Of a DNA stretch of 64,000 bases, positions 62,991 through 64,000 are shown piece by piece (positions within the stretch are counted from its first letter, which is position 1; each line of letters starts with the position of its first letter). The stretch spans positions 45,856,692 through 45,920,691 of the forward strand of contig OX439128.1 of the NCBI GenBank assembly GCA_949318235.1, read 5' to 3'. Position numbers and translations under genes: made by a program. The notes beneath the pieces are model-generated. The model did not search any database, had not been told where the DNA came from, and worked only from the letters and a program-made list of their open reading frames with translations. The stretch comes from Ecdyonurus torrentis. Lineage: Eukaryota; Arthropoda; Insecta; Ephemeroptera; Heptageniidae.

Positions 62991-64000
62991 GATAAATTTC
63001 AAATGACTAATGTTTTTGTTTGAATTTTTTTCTTTTACATTTTACGTAATGTATGCGACCTTTGCGAGTATAGACATTCTAGGGGTGTATATAACACCAA
63101 ACATGGGGTATAAAATGTAACACCACTCATTTGATATATTATACATTCTTATAAAATTTTGAATTTCTATGGTACAGTATCCTATGTGACAAACTTTTTG
63201 AATTTGCTTTCTATATAAATGTTACTAAACTATAATGTAAAAAATACATTACAGAATGATAAAATTTAAAAATAAAATGCTCACATAGGCATGCGGTTTT
63301 TGTTTGCTTACATTGTATATTATACAACAAACTTTAATAAATAAGAATATCAATTTTGTTGAAGGGCAGTTGCATATTATATATACCGTGTCATTTTCAT
63401 GATTAATATTTTTAGATTTAAATACTTATGAATGAAGCTAAGTCTATAGTTGTATTATAAGTGTTTAGTGTGTCAAATTAACTGCCACTGCTGTATATAG
63501 GTGTGTCAGACTATAAGGTGCGTGGTATAGAGTGACGACGACGCACTGATTTTGTTTTTTTTTCCCCTATGTGCTTACGTTACTATATGGGTGCGCCGCA
63601 TCCATCCATCCATCATTATATTGCGTGGTCCACGGTCTGCTTCATATTTTTCATTGTCACCAAGGTTGCGTAATTCACACGTAGGAAGTCCAAGTGCAAG
63701 TAAAGGAAGGATCAACTTCTTGCTATCAGTTTTGCAATGTGAAGTTTAATTAAAAGAAAAATTACACATATACATCAGAGTCCCCACGCATGTTAAAATC
63801 TCTGTGTAATATTTATGTTGTTCTTTCTATGTATAGAGATACTCAATGTACGACATGTACGTTTTATACGTACATACTTTCTAGTCTAGCCTTGCTCAAA
63901 TTTCGCAATTCCTTTCTCAGATTGCTGTCTATTTATTATTTGCAACTAACTTCTTATGCGTAAGCTGCTTGTATATACATATACAAAATATATAAGATTG
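62990..64000. other. AT-rich DNA to the window edge, no gene seen
   Basis: A less AT-rich patch at about 63480-63730 crosses a 65-codon plus frame without family resemblance. It might be the edge of a gene beyond the window, but nothing here shows it. Confidence 0.5.

Overview
The window is a strongly AT-rich piece of an animal nuclear genome with one recognisable protein gene, many long microsatellites, several short non-autonomous transposons and one assembly gap. The gene is a Tob/BTG family anti-proliferative protein. Its N-terminal domain reads most like arthropod Tob proteins (from memory; no search was run), so an insect or crustacean is the most likely source. The species cannot be fixed from the sequence. 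No bacterial features are present.

Region by region: 1-3414 is AT-rich DNA downstream of the gene and includes its probable 3' UTR. 3415-4797 (minus strand) is the complete, intronless Tob coding sequence of 460 codons. 4798-4926 holds an in-frame stop, a perfect CRE octamer (TGACGTCA) and a candidate 3' splice site, which fits a 5' UTR exon joined to an upstream non-coding exon not identified here. From about 5 kb to 64 kb I find no convincing coding exon. The open frames there are microsatellite translations or chance frames.

The 59 kb gene-free part holds four kinds of material. (1) Dinucleotide, tetranucleotide and minisatellite arrays: TA, TG/CA, GA/CT, a TCTG array of about 223 bp, and a GAAA array of about 640 bp beside a 200-N gap. 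(2) Non-autonomous DNA transposons: a pair of TTAA-flanked MITEs in opposite orientation (43686-44031 and 58660-58992), two elements sharing a TTAA + AGGAATAGA end (6282-6619 and 59064-59379), a 344 bp foldback (47953-48296) with a partial relative at 49016, and a GC-rich element packed with TGACGCG motifs (60109-60510). hAT-like remnants are also possible. (3) Retroelement traces: a tRNA-derived SINE-like unit (35748-36123), two LINE-type 3' ends (40395-40513 and 41195-41254) and scattered long A/T runs. (4) GC-richer islands of 100-250 bp with clustered transcription-factor-like motifs (CRE, nuclear-receptor DR1/DR5, E-box, GC-box, GATA, Su(H)), which are candidate regulatory modules or hidden promoters.

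With a single gene there is no operon or pathway logic. The main larger-scale signals are the excess of the palindrome TGACGTCA (13 copies by eye, five of them inside three foldback or MITE elements) and a nuclear-receptor-like 16-mer that recurs exactly at 9687 and 14232. All coordinates and motif calls come from reading the sequence; no database or folding program was used.
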